A stretch of DNA of 64,000 nucleotides from JBGANR01 sp044222225. GTDB lineage: Bacteria > Actinomycetota > Actinomycetes > Mycobacteriales > Mycobacteriaceae. Under the pieces are notes generated by a model, which had not been told where the DNA came from, ran no database searches, and saw only the letters and a program-made list of their open reading frames with translations. Below are positions 1-7,790 of the stretch, piece after piece. Made by a program: the position numbers and the translations under genes. The stretch covers positions 62,001 through 126,000 of the forward strand of contig JBGANR010000012.1 in NCBI GenBank assembly GCA_044222225.1, written 5' to 3'. Each line of letters starts with the position of its first letter. The stretch's first letter is position 1.

Positions 1-45
1 GAAGCGTTTTGGTTCGGGCGTGTGAAGCGAGGAGGAGCGAAGGCT

Positions 46-522
46 GTGACGAAGGACCTGAACGGACGCGAGAAGCCCGTCGGCCGGGCGCGGCGGTGGG
101 CGCAAGCGTTGCTTCCGGGCGCCGGAACCCGAAGCGGCAGCGGGCTTTTCGGTATCGACGATCCGCGGCTGGTGCTGGTGGCCCAGGGGTCGGACGACGC
201 GGAGGCCGCGTCGGCGGCGCTCGCCCGCGGCGTCGGCGGTCGGGTGGCCGATCCGGATGCGCAGTCGGTGCTTCGGCACGAACTCGTGCTTCCGGCGTCC
301 GTCGTGGGTGCGATCGGGGACGTCGTGGCGCAGGAGGAGTACGTCTTGCGCGCAGAAGAGAAGGACGGCGCGGAGGGGGAGGTCGTGGTGTGGGCGGCGC
401 GCGTCCAGCTGGTCGACGCATTGCACGTCTCGCAGGAGCGATCACGGATGGCCGGGCTCGCCTCCAGACACGGCGGCCGGACGGGTCGCTGGCAGGTGTG
501 GCAGGCGCCCGGGAGTCGTTAG
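46..522 (+). CDS. Conserved hypothetical protein upstream of trpD
   Basis: Product of 158 residues. I chose GTG at 46 because GGAGGAG at 31-37 lies 8 bases upstream; an in-frame GTG at 22 has no such site. The protein starts with a basic stretch, then alternates short hydrophobic strands with Ala-rich helices, and ends in a conserved-looking block around QERSRMAGLASRHGG. No signal peptide or membrane segment is visible. The end is weakly reminiscent of RraB-type ribonuclease regulators, but this is only an impression. The stop is 10 bases before the trpD start, although trpD appears to have its own promoter overlapping this stop. Function unknown. Confidence 0.6.
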   Translation: MTKDLNGREKPVGRARRWAQALLPGAGTRSGSGLFGIDDPRLVLVAQGSDDAEAASAALARGVGGRVADPDAQSVLRHELVLPASVVGAIGDVVAQEEYVLRAEEKDGAEGEVVVWAARVQLVDALHVSQERSRMAGLASRHGGRTGRWQVWQAPGSR

Positions 523-533
523 GGTGTTCCCCA
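520..533 (+). promoter_or_regulatory. Probable leaderless promoter of trpD (-10 TAGGGT)
   Basis: TTAGGGTG places a -10-like hexamer TAGGGT at 520-525, exactly seven bases before the ATG at 533. The same hexamer and spacing occur before aroG and murE in this window. In Mycobacteriales a TANNNT hexamer at this distance commonly makes transcription start on the first base of the start codon. No ribosome binding site precedes the ATG, which fits a leaderless mRNA. Confidence 0.5.
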
Positions 534-1597
534 TGACGCAGGCTCCCGACCGCAGCGCCCTGACCTGGCCGATCGTTCTCGGCCGGCTCGCCGACCGCAT
601 CGACCTGACCCGGGACGAGGCCGCCTGGGCGATGGACTCGATCATGAACGACGAGGCCACGCCCGCGCAGATCGCCGGGTTCGGCATCGCGATGCGGATG
701 AAGGGGCCGACGCCGCACGAGATCGACGGCCTCGCGTCGGCGATGCTCGGCCATGCGCTGCGCGCGAACGTCGACGGCCAGACGCTCGACATCGTCGGTT
801 CCGGCGGAGACCGGGCGAACACCGTCAACATCTCGACCATGTCGGCGATCGTCGCGGCTGCGGCGGGCGCGCGCGTCGTCAAGCACGGCAACCGGTCGGC
901 ATCGTCGAAGAGCGGTGGCGCGGACGTGCTCGAGGAGCTCGGCGTGACGATCGCGCTCGGGCCCGAGGCCGTCGAGCGGTGCGTCGCCGAGCTCGGCATC
1001 GCGTTCTGCTTCGCACCCGTCTATCACCCGGCGCTGCGGTTCGCGGGTGCACCGCGCAAGGAGATCGGCATCCCCACGGTGTTCAACGTCCTCGGGCCGC
1101 TGACGAACCCCGCGCGGACGACCGCCGGACTCGTCGGCTGCGCCTTCGAGGATCTGGCCCCGGTGGTCGCCAGGACGTTCGCGGACCGCGGGGCGGACGT
1201 GCTCGTCGTCCGGGGCGACGACGGGCTGGACGAGATCACCACCACGACCACCACGAGCGCCTGGTGGGCGAGCGGCGGCGACGTCACGTCGTTCACGATC
1301 GATCCGGCGGACTACGGAATCGAGACGGTGCCGCTCTCGGCGCTGCAGGGCGGCGACGCCGTGGCCAACGCCGCGGTCGTCCGTGAGGTCTTCGCCGGAG
1401 CGACGGGCCCGGTCAGGGACGCCGTCCTGCTCAACGCGGGCGCCGCCGTCGCCACGGTGGGCGGTGGGATCGACGCCGCCGATCCGGTGGCGGGCATCCG
1501 TGCGGGGATCGAGCGGGCGACGCACGCCGTCGACTCCGGTGCGGCGGCGGATCTGCTGGTGCGTTGGGTGGCCGTCAGCCGCCGGCTGGCGGGCTGA
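533..1597 (+). CDS. trpD: Anthranilate phosphoribosyltransferase
   Basis: Transfers the phosphoribosyl group of PRPP to anthranilate, second step of tryptophan synthesis, in the cytosol. Product of 354 residues, normal for the family. The N-terminal helical domain is followed by the PRPP-binding loop GSGGDRANTVNIST (family consensus GTGGD), then KHGNRSASSKSGGADVLEELG with the expected anthranilate and phosphate contacts, and the FNVLGPLTNP segment. The ATG start removes a spurious 92-residue upstream extension. It stands alone, not in a trp operon, and converges on the Lrp-domain gene with only 15 bases between the stops, as in related genomes. Confidence 0.96.
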   Translation: MTQAPDRSALTWPIVLGRLADRIDLTRDEAAWAMDSIMNDEATPAQIAGFGIAMRMKGPTPHEIDGLASAMLGHALRANVDGQTLDIVGSGGDRANTVNISTMSAIVAAAAGARVVKHGNRSASSKSGGADVLEELGVTIALGPEAVERCVAELGIAFCFAPVYHPALRFAGAPRKEIGIPTVFNVLGPLTNPARTTAGLVGCAFEDLAPVVARTFADRGADVLVVRGDDGLDEITTTTTTSAWWASGGDVTSFTIDPADYGIETVPLSALQGGDAVANAAVVREVFAGATGPVRDAVLLNAGAAVATVGGGIDAADPVAGIRAGIERATHAVDSGAAADLLVRWVAVSRRLAG

Positions 1598-1612
1598 CGG
1601 CCCGGGCCGTTC

Positions 1613-1888
1613 TCAGTCTCCGATCGAGAAGCCGGCGTCGACGTCGGAGCTCGCGTAGGTGGCGTAGGCGAAGTGCGTCGTGGAATCGCGGACGCCCGGA
1701 AGCCGATTGATCCGCTCGGTGACGACGGTCGCGACGTCGGCGAACTCGCGCACCCGGAGCTTGGCGATGATGTCGACGTCGCCGGCGCAGGAGAACACCT
1801 CTGCCACGCCGGGGACGTCGGCGATGGCCTGCGCGGTCTCCGGGATCGAATGGGTGTCGGCGTCGATGAGCACGAAGGCGGTGATCAT
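1613..1888 (-). CDS. Stand-alone Lrp/AsnC ligand-binding (RAM) domain protein
   Basis: Product of 91 residues consisting only of the RAM fold of Lrp/AsnC regulators: it begins MITAFVLIDAD, followed by PGVAEVFSCAGDVDIIAKL, the beta-alpha-beta signature. There is no helix-turn-helix, so it cannot bind DNA by itself. Stand-alone RAM proteins form oligomers that can bind amino acids or pair with full-length Lrp proteins. Next to trpD this suggests amino-acid sensing, which is inference. AAGGA abuts the ATG. It lies 9 bases downstream of the MFS gene on the same strand and may be cotranscribed with it. Confidence 0.85.
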   Translation of the reverse strand: MITAFVLIDADTHSIPETAQAIADVPGVAEVFSCAGDVDIIAKLRVREFADVATVVTERINRLPGVRDSTTHFAYATYASSDVDAGFSIGD

Positions 1889-1897
1889 TCCTTCAGC

Positions 1898-3118
1898 CTA
1901 GGGCTTGCGCTCACGCGCGGCGTTCGACGCGAGACCGGCCGCGACCACCATGACGAGCACGAACAGCAGCGCGTGCAGCAGGCCGACGGCCTCGCCGACG
2001 AAGCCGATGACCGGCGGTCCCACGAGGAACGCGAAGTAGCCGATGATGGCGACGGCGCTGACGCGGGCCGTGGCGGTCGCCGGGTCGTCGGCGGCTGCGG
2101 ACATGCCGACGGGGAAGCCGAGCGCGGAGCCGAGGCCCCACAGCACGATGCCGACGGCGGCGACGGCGGGCTGCGGCACGAAGATGAAGATGAGCAGGCC
2201 GATGGCGGCGAGGGCGGCGGAGCCCTGGAGCACGGGGACCCGGCCGAAGCGATCGAGGATCCGGACGCCGAAGATGCGGCCGACCGTCATCGAGCCGAGG
2301 AAGAGGCCGAGCAGCAGGGCGCCGGTGGCGTTCTCGACGCCGTGGCCGTCGACGGCGGCGAGCGGCAGCCAGTCGTTGGCGGAGCCCTCCGCGAAGGCCA
2401 TGCCCAGGACGATGAGGCCGATGAGGATCGTCTGCGGCTGACGCCAGACCGACTGCCGCGGCGCCGCGTCGGACGTCTCGGTGGCAGTCGTCTCGTCGGA
2501 CGACGCGTCGGCGTCGGCGGGCAGATACCGGATGGCGATGTGCACCGCGATGAGGACCAGGACGGCGACGACACCGGTGTGCACGGCGACGGGGACGTCC
2601 GCCTTCTCGGCGAGGGCGCCGATGCCGGCGCCGACCATCGTGCCGATGCTGAAAGCGGCGTGGAACAGCGGCATGACGGAGCGGCCGAGGGCTCGCTCGG
2701 CAGCGGCGCCGTTGATGTTCATGGCGACGTCACAGAGGCCGAATCCCAGGCCGAAGGCGGTGAGCCCGGCCGCGACGGCCGGGAGACTGCCGACGAACGT
2801 CGCGGCCAGCCCGGCGAGGACGAGCCCGATGGCGATGCCGGTGAAGCAGCCGCGGATGACGCGCTTCGGGCCGAAGGTGGAGATGATGCGGTTGGCCAGC
2901 ACGAGGCCGGCGACCGATCCGATCGACAGACCGAGGACGATCATGCCCATCTGCGAGCTGCTCGCGCCGAGCAGATCGCGGATCGCGGGGTTGCGCGAGA
3001 GCCAGGTCGCCATGACGACGCCGCAGGCTCCGAAGATGACGAAGACCGCGTTCCGCCAGGCGGTCGGCCGGAGCCGATCGTGCTCGTCGGACGCCGGCGT
3101 GGCGGGTTGGGCGGACAT
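1898..3118 (-). CDS. MFS transporter
   Basis: Product of 406 residues with about 12 hydrophobic segments split in two halves by a charged loop rich in Asp, Glu and Thr near residues 185-215. The first half carries RNPAIRDLLGASSSQMG and the loop GPKRVIRG, typical of major facilitator proteins; the whole resembles the YbjJ-like branch. The ATG at 3118 is preceded by AAGGAG at the right distance; a longer reading frame to 3217 would run through the operator. It faces a LacI regulator across a perfect palindrome, so expression is probably repressed by that regulator. Substrate unknown; a sugar or sugar-like compound is a guess from the regulator type. Confidence 0.88.
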   Translation of the reverse strand: MSAQPATPASDEHDRLRPTAWRNAVFVIFGACGVVMATWLSRNPAIRDLLGASSSQMGMIVLGLSIGSVAGLVLANRIISTFGPKRVIRGCFTGIAIGLVLAGLAATFVGSLPAVAAGLTAFGLGFGLCDVAMNINGAAAERALGRSVMPLFHAAFSIGTMVGAGIGALAEKADVPVAVHTGVVAVLVLIAVHIAIRYLPADADASSDETTATETSDAAPRQSVWRQPQTILIGLIVLGMAFAEGSANDWLPLAAVDGHGVENATGALLLGLFLGSMTVGRIFGVRILDRFGRVPVLQGSAALAAIGLLIFIFVPQPAVAAVGIVLWGLGSALGFPVGMSAAADDPATATARVSAVAIIGYFAFLVGPPVIGFVGEAVGLLHALLFVLVMVVAAGLASNAARERKP

Positions 3119-3157
3119 CGGGGGTTCTCCTTCGCGGAGTCGGGGCGGATCGCATGG

Positions 3158-3185
3158 TCGAAACGATTCGATCGAATCGTTTCGA
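3158..3185. promoter_or_regulatory. Perfect 28-bp palindromic operator between MFS gene and LacI regulator
   Basis: The half-site TCGAAACGATTCGA is followed directly by its exact reverse complement, giving a 28-bp palindrome centred between 3171 and 3172. It sits 40 bases upstream of the MFS start codon and about 59 upstream of the regulator start. A central CG-containing palindrome between divergent genes, one of them LacI-type, is the classic arrangement of an autoregulated LacI operator. Confidence 0.85.
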
Positions 3186-3243
3186 TTACGATAAGCGGGC
3201 GGCGCCGACGAGGTCAAACATCGGCGTCCGCCTGAAACGAGGA

Positions 3244-4296
3244 GTGATCATCGGCGCGAAGAAGGCGACGTTGGCGGCCGTCGCGGCGCGAGCCGGCGTC
3301 TCGGTCTCGACGGCGTCGCTCGCCTTCAGCGGCGCCGGCCCGGTGGCCGAGGCGACGCGGCGGCGGGTGCTCGGCGCGGCGGCCGAACTCGGCTACTGCG
3401 GGCCCGACCCGCGTGCGCGCTCGCTGCGTCAGGGCCGGTCGGGGATCATCGCCGTCGTCACCGAGCAGCGGGTGCTCGACGCCTTCCGCGATCCGGTCGG
3501 CCTGGCCTTCCTCGACGGCATCGGCGAGGCCCTCGCGCCCAGCGGCCGGGCGCTGCTTCTCGTCCCCGACGCCGGCGCGGGCCGATCCGTGCTGCGGACG
3601 GCCCCGGCCGACGCGATGGTGCTCATCGCCTGCAGTACCGATCTCGCCGAGGTCGTCGACATCGCCGCCGGGCGCGGGGTCCCGCTCGTCTCGCTCGGGG
3701 GATCGGGTTTCCCGGAGGCCGTGCCGATCACCCTCGACGACGAGCGCGCGGCGACGACCCTCGCCGAACACCTCGCCGAGCTCGGGCACCGGCGGATCGC
3801 CGTCGTCACCCTGCCGCTGGACGCGAGGCGCGAGCGCGGTCCGCTGACCCCGGAATGGGAGGTCCGCGGCGTCGTCGTGCCCACGGCGGCGCGGTTGGCG
3901 GGGACGCGTCGGGTCTTCGCCGATCCGCCCGCCTGGGTGGCCGCGGGCAGCCTCGTCGACGAGGGCTACCGCGCCGGCTGTGCCCTGCTCGTGGATGCGG
4001 GACGGCCGACCGCGATCATCGCGCAGAGCGACCTGCTCGCCGCCGGCGTCATCCGCGCCGCCGAGGAGCTCGGGCTGCGCGTTCCCGAGGATCTCAGCGT
4101 CGCAGGTTTCGACGGCGTGCGGCTCGACACCGTGCTCTCGCACGATCTGACGACGATGGTGCAGCCCGCTGTCGAGCAGGGCCGCGCCGCCGGCGCCATG
4201 GCGATCGAGCTGGTCGACGGTGGCTCGCCGGAGCCGCTCTTCTTCTCGAGCGTCTTCCACCGCGGCGCCACGACGGCTCCGCCGGCAGGGGGCTGA
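3244..4296 (+). CDS. LacI-family transcriptional regulator
   Basis: Product of about 350 residues. The N-terminal helix-turn-helix reads ATLAAVAARAGVSVSTASLAF, followed by the hinge-helix region RARSLRQGRSG and a periplasmic-binding-protein-like effector domain ending with GFDGVRLDTVLSHDLTTM, the usual LacI C-terminal signature. The start is uncertain: GTG at 3244 gives the correct N-terminus but GAGGA abuts it directly; ATG at 3154 lies upstream of the operator and is unlikely. It probably represses itself and the divergent MFS gene through the 28-bp palindrome. Effector unknown. It converges on the nuclease gene with 14 bases between stops. Confidence 0.9.
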   Translation: MIIGAKKATLAAVAARAGVSVSTASLAFSGAGPVAEATRRRVLGAAAELGYCGPDPRARSLRQGRSGIIAVVTEQRVLDAFRDPVGLAFLDGIGEALAPSGRALLLVPDAGAGRSVLRTAPADAMVLIACSTDLAEVVDIAAGRGVPLVSLGGSGFPEAVPITLDDERAATTLAEHLAELGHRRIAVVTLPLDARRERGPLTPEWEVRGVVVPTAARLAGTRRVFADPPAWVAAGSLVDEGYRAGCALLVDAGRPTAIIAQSDLLAAGVIRAAEELGLRVPEDLSVAGFDGVRLDTVLSHDLTTMVQPAVEQGRAAGAMAIELVDGGSPEPLFFSSVFHRGATTAPPAGG

Positions 4297-4310
4297 CGGG
4301 GGAGCCGTCG

Positions 4311-6038
4311 TCATCCGGCCGTCATCGCCATCACCTCCTCAGGGGCGGCTCGCGCCCGCTCGCGCCAATCCAGCCACGGTGCGGCGCCGCGGCGCGGTTC
4401 GGCGTATCCGGCCGTGGAGGAGACGATGCGCGCCGGTGTCCGGGTGAGCCAGCGCTGGACGAGCGACGCCTCCTCCGCCGGTGCCCCGCGCAGCGGCCCC
4501 GGTCCGGGCTCGACTGTCTCGGCGGACGCGATGAGGCCGTCGACGACGGGCATCGGCGGGACGCCCCGGCGCGCGGTTCCCGCTGCGACGAGCCGTCCGG
4601 CTCGCACGACGGCGAACTCCCAACCGCCGTCTCCGTCGGACGCCGCGGCGACCAGCTCGTCGATCGCGCACAGTGCCGCCAGCCGTTGGCAGCGTTCGAG
4701 GGCGGCGATCGTCGCATCGAGCCGGTCGCGCAGGCGGGCCGCCGTCTCGAAGAGCTGCCGTCCCGCGAGGTCGTCGAGTCGGCGCCGCAGCGCGTGCAGC
4801 GGGGCGTCGTCCTCGCCGGCGAACAGGGCGCGTACGGCGACGACGCGCGGGCGGTAGGCGCCCGGCGTCAACGGGGGACCGGCGGCGTGACAGCCGCCGA
4901 CGGTCGGGATGCGGCAGGCCTCCGGGGCGTCGGCACCGCCGTGGACGCCTGCGGGCCCCAATCGGTGCCGGCAGGTACGCAGCTCGCATGCCTCGGCGAG
5001 GAGATCGGCGACGTCGGCGGCCGTCGTCCGCGAGGTGACGGGACCGAGGCAGTCGCCGCGCGGCAGGCGGACGACGCTCAGCCGGGCGAACGGCTCGTCG
5101 GTGAGGTGGATCCACCAGCCGCGGCGCGGCTGTTTGGATCGGCGGTTGTACGGCGGGGCGGCGGCTCCGATGAGCCGCAACTCCCGCACGCCGGCTTCCA
5201 GCCGGTGCGCGCACGGCACGTGGTCGACGCGGCTGGCGAGCGCGATCATCTCCTTCATGCGGGCCCGCGGCTCGGTGCCGGTGAAGTAGCCGCGGACGCG
5301 GCGGCGCAGGTCGACGGCCGTCCCGACGTAGAGGGCCTCGTCGGACGGGCCGCGGAAGATGTAGACGCCGGGGCAGGACGGCAGCCTGTCGGCGAGCGTC
5401 CGTTTGGCGCGCTGGGCGGCGCTGACGTTCGGCAGGTATGACCGCAGATCGCGATAGCTGTAGACGCCCCTGTTGCCGACGCGCTCCAGAAGCGCGTGCA
5501 ACACCTCGACCGTGGCGCGCGCGTCGTCGAGGGCGCGGTGCGTCGGCTGTACGGACACGGCGAAGAGCTGCGCCAGCGCCGACAGCCGGCAACTGGGCGC
5601 CTCGTCCCGGGTGAGCACGCGGCGCGCGAGCTTGACGGTGCACAGCGCCGGACCGAACGTCCACGGGATTCCCGACGCCGCGGCGGCGGCCTTGAGGAAG
5701 CTCGTGTCGAAGCCGGCGTTGTGGGCGACGAGGACGGCGCCGCGGGCGAACTCCATGAAGCTCGGCAGGACGGCCTCGATGCGCGGGGCGTCATGAACCA
5801 TCGCCTGCGTGATGCCGGTGAGCGCGACGATCTGCGGCGGGATGGGGGCTCCGGGGTCGACGAGCGTCGCGAGTTCGCCGAGGACGCGGCCGCCGCGCAC
5901 CTTGACGGCGCCGATCTCGGTGATCGCCGCGTCCCGGCCGGTGCCCGTCGTCTCGAGGTCGACGACCACGAAGGTCGTCTCCGAGAGGGAGACGTCGAGG
6001 TCGTCGAACGCGAGTTGCGAGTCGTCGATGGCGGTCAT
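4311..6038 (-). CDS. DEDDh 3'-5' exonuclease fused to a GIY-YIG (UvrC-like) domain
   Basis: Product of 575 residues. Residues about 20-190 form a DnaQ-type exonuclease: FVVVDLETTG (Exo I, Asp27 and Glu29), AHNAGFD (Exo II) and HRALDDA (Exo III, His and Asp). From about residue 220 a GIY-YIG nuclease domain begins with PGVYIFRG and ALYVGTAVDLRRRVRGYF, followed by a UvrC-like helical tail. The architecture equals M. tuberculosis Rv2191, also next to trpD. A role in DNA repair or processing is inferred from the domains; the reaction is not established here. Only one Met is suitable as start; no ribosome binding site is evident. Confidence 0.9.
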   Translation of the reverse strand: MTAIDDSQLAFDDLDVSLSETTFVVVDLETTGTGRDAAITEIGAVKVRGGRVLGELATLVDPGAPIPPQIVALTGITQAMVHDAPRIEAVLPSFMEFARGAVLVAHNAGFDTSFLKAAAAASGIPWTFGPALCTVKLARRVLTRDEAPSCRLSALAQLFAVSVQPTHRALDDARATVEVLHALLERVGNRGVYSYRDLRSYLPNVSAAQRAKRTLADRLPSCPGVYIFRGPSDEALYVGTAVDLRRRVRGYFTGTEPRARMKEMIALASRVDHVPCAHRLEAGVRELRLIGAAAPPYNRRSKQPRRGWWIHLTDEPFARLSVVRLPRGDCLGPVTSRTTAADVADLLAEACELRTCRHRLGPAGVHGGADAPEACRIPTVGGCHAAGPPLTPGAYRPRVVAVRALFAGEDDAPLHALRRRLDDLAGRQLFETAARLRDRLDATIAALERCQRLAALCAIDELVAAASDGDGGWEFAVVRAGRLVAAGTARRGVPPMPVVDGLIASAETVEPGPGPLRGAPAEEASLVQRWLTRTPARIVSSTAGYAEPRRGAAPWLDWRERARAAPEEVMAMTAG

Positions 6039-6057
6039 GGCACGGAAGGTAGCGGCG

Positions 6058-6099
6058 GGGGCACCGACAGATCGGCGCCGCCGATTCTGTCGGTGCCCC
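6058..6099. promoter_or_regulatory. Long hairpin in the divergent promoter region of the nuclease gene
   Basis: GGGGCACCGACAGA at 6058-6071 is the exact reverse complement of 6086-6099. Inside, TCGGC (6072-6076) pairs with GCCGA (6080-6084) with one bulged T, so almost the whole 42 bases fold into one stem. It begins 19 bases before the nuclease start codon on the minus strand and has no T-tract. It could be a protein-binding operator or a structure in the 5' leader of the nuclease mRNA. Confidence 0.6.
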
Positions 6100-6263
6100 T
6101 CGCTAGCGTCCGGGGCGTCGAGATCGGGTGGTGGTCCGGTCGACGGGACGCCGCGGAGTTCATCCGAAAGACGGACCCGGGCATCACGGCCGCCGCGCAG
6201 CTCCTCGACGGGTCCGACACCGGTCCGAAGCCGGTCCGATACCAAGATGAGATGAGGATCACA

Positions 6264-6542
6264 ATGCATGTGGACTGCGATGCCTGCCCGGTCCGGGGGC
6301 GTCAGTGCGACGGGTGCATGATGACCGTGCTGTTCGGCGCGGAAGTGCCTGTGACCAGCGTCGACGGCGACTACGGCCACGCCGTGTCGAGCATCGTCGA
6401 GAGCCGGGCGCTCGCTCGGGCGGTCGAGGTGTTCACCGCGGCGGGACTGCTGTCCCCGTCCGGTGCGGCACCGCTCGGTAGGAGCGAACGTGCAGGTGGG
6501 ACGGTCGTCGGCCGGATCGGCAGGCACCGACGGGCGGTTTGA
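6264..6542 (+). CDS. Small protein with two N-terminal CxxC motifs
   Basis: Product of 92 residues. It opens MHVDCDACPVRGRQC with Cys5-x2-Cys8 and Cys15-x2-Cys18, a spacing that could bind zinc or an iron-sulfur cluster, then continues into a short helical region with SSIVESRALARAVEVFTAAGLL and a basic Gly/Arg-rich tail. ATG at 6264 is preceded by GAGG six bases upstream. Similar short Cys proteins occur next to NlpC/P60 genes in related actinobacteria, by memory. Function unknown. Confidence 0.75.
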   Translation: MHVDCDACPVRGRQCDGCMMTVLFGAEVPVTSVDGDYGHAVSSIVESRALARAVEVFTAAGLLSPSGAAPLGRSERAGGTVVGRIGRHRRAV

Positions 6543-6592
6543 CCGTGACCGCGAGTAGCACACGCGGGTCCGAAACGGATTCGACGAAAGGT

Positions 6593-6622
6593 TGGACAGG
6601 GACGTATATCGTTTCGTAATCT
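6593..6622 (+). promoter_or_regulatory. Sigma-A-like promoter driving the riboswitch and NlpC/P60 gene
   Basis: TTGGAC at 6593-6598 and TAATCT at 6617-6622 are separated by 18 bases and match the -35 and -10 consensus well. Transcription would start near 6630, about 40 bases before the predicted riboswitch and 280 bases before the gene, leaving room for the entire structured leader. Confidence 0.5.
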
Positions 6623-6668
6623 TCCTGAGACCTTCCGGTGCGACAGTCCCAACTGGGGACACACCGAG

Positions 6669-6883
6669 GTCGTCGCCTAGTCGCCCGCAAGGGCGAGCCG
6701 GGGACCCACAGTGCAGGGGTGTTCTGTGCGGTGACGCTGTGAAGCGTCACATGTCACAGTGCAACGACGCACCGGCTGGATCTCCAGCACCCGGGGTGAA
6801 TCTCGTCCTGGCTCGCCGTGAGGCGGGTGGGGACGCGTAGGGCCATCTTCCGGCCCGAACCCGTCAGCTAACTCGGTCGGCGA
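6669..6883 (+). ncRNA. ydaO/yuaA-type c-di-AMP riboswitch
   Basis: The 5' leader of the NlpC/P60 gene carries the conserved blocks of the ydaO class in order: GAGCCGGGGACCCACAG (about 6695-6711), GGGGTGAATC (about 6793), GGGCCATCTTCCGGCCCGAA (6839-6859) and CCCGTCAGCTAACTCGGTCGG (about 6860-6880). This class binds cyclic di-AMP. In actinobacteria it precedes rpf and NlpC/P60 cell-wall hydrolase genes, as here. Family knowledge says ligand binding generally switches such genes off; direction in this organism is inferred. The element ends 10 bases before the ribosome binding site AAGGAG. Confidence 0.92.
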
Positions 6884-6909
6884 TTGAGGAAGAAGGAGAA
6901 ACGTCACTC

Positions 6910-7515
6910 GTGGCGAAGCATCGTATTGAGCAGACGTCGCGTGGCGCCAAGATCGCCCGCAGCGCGCTCGTCACCGGCACCCTCGTTGTGGGCGGCGTCG
7001 CGCTGTCGGCCGGACCGGCCGCCGCCGACCCGATCAAGATCCCGGGTGGCGGCACGGTCAACATCCCGGGTGTCAGCGAGAAGCAGATCCCGAAGCAGTT
7101 CAAGAGCCAGGTCGCCAAGCTGCGCAACGTCCCGCAGGCCGGCGCCGCCAAGCTGCCGGGCATCTCGGTCGGCCCCAACGCCCGCGCCGCGGACAACGCC
7201 AAGAGCAAGATCGGCGCACCCTACGTCTGGGGCGCCGCCGGACCCAGCGCGTTCGATTGCTCGGGCCTCGTCTACTGGGCCTACAAGCAGGTCGGCAAGA
7301 GCCTGCCGCGCACGAGCTACGGCATGCTCGGCGGCGGCACCCCGGTCTCGCGCGGCATGCTGCTGCCCGGCGACGTCATCATTTACAACGGCGGCGGTCA
7401 CGCCGGGATCTACGTCGGCAACGGCCAGGTCGTCCACTCCTCGACCGAGGGTGTTCCGGTCAGCCAGGTGCCGCTCGACTCCGCGGGTGGCTTCACCGCC
7501 GCGCGTCGTTACTGA
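6910..7515 (+). CDS. Secreted NlpC/P60 peptidoglycan endopeptidase under riboswitch control
   Basis: Product of 201 residues. An N-terminal signal peptide ends near GPAAADP. A short linker leads to an NlpC/P60 domain: catalytic Cys in FDCSGLVYWAYKQ, first His in GGHAGIYVGN and third polar residue in VVHSS. Such enzymes cleave the D-Glu to mDAP bond of stem peptides. It lacks the long coiled coil of RipA and is closest in layout to RipB/RipD-like proteins, but the catalytic Cys is present. GTG start with AAGGAG 11 bases upstream. A hairpin terminator follows, so it is a single-gene unit. Confidence 0.93.
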   Translation: MAKHRIEQTSRGAKIARSALVTGTLVVGGVALSAGPAAADPIKIPGGGTVNIPGVSEKQIPKQFKSQVAKLRNVPQAGAAKLPGISVGPNARAADNAKSKIGAPYVWGAAGPSAFDCSGLVYWAYKQVGKSLPRTSYGMLGGGTPVSRGMLLPGDVIIYNGGGHAGIYVGNGQVVHSSTEGVPVSQVPLDSAGGFTAARRY

Positions 7516-7557
7516 GCGCGCGCGGCATCGGGCCGCAGCGGCGACGTGCGTGACGAC

Positions 7558-7590
7558 GATCGGACGGTGGGGGAGCTCCGCCGTCCGATC
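7558..7590 (+). terminator. Hairpin terminator after the NlpC/P60 gene
   Basis: GATCGGACGG (7558-7567) pairs exactly with CCGTCCGATC (7581-7590) around a 13-base loop, followed by GGTCGTTT. It lies 43 bases after the stop codon and separates this gene from the next NlpC/P60 gene. Confidence 0.7.
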
Positions 7591-7763
7591 GGTCGTTTCG
7601 GCGATGCCCGGGGACCCGTGCGCTCGACGGTGTCTGATCGATCGGCGGGTCGTCCGGAGGCTTGATCGGCTGTCGGAGGTTATGGTGTACCGGGGCTGTG
7701 CGACGGGGAGGTCGTGCGGCACGGCGACTCTGTCGGGCGTCCGCCCGGGGTCGTACGGAGGAG

Positions 7764-7790
7764 ATGAACAACCAGTGGTCGATCGTGTGA
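7764..7790 (+). other. Possible 8-codon leader ORF overlapping the second NlpC/P60 start
   Basis: GGAGGAG at 7757-7763 directly precedes ATG at 7764, which opens an 8-codon frame (MNNQWSIV) ending TGA at 7788-7790, overlapping the ATG at 7790 of the next gene by one base. An in-frame GTG at 7775 lies at a more normal distance from GGAGGAG, so the small frame may be chance. Confidence 0.25.

Noticed and set aside
22..522. Identification of the first gene as an RraB-type ribonuclease regulator
   Set aside because: Only the last 20 residues gave this impression; not enough to name it.
1673..3235. Open frame of 520 residues antisense to the MFS gene, rich in Asp, Glu, Gly and Arg
   Set aside because: Composition is that of a high-GC shadow frame; the opposite strand encodes a clear 12-helix transporter with a good ribosome binding site.
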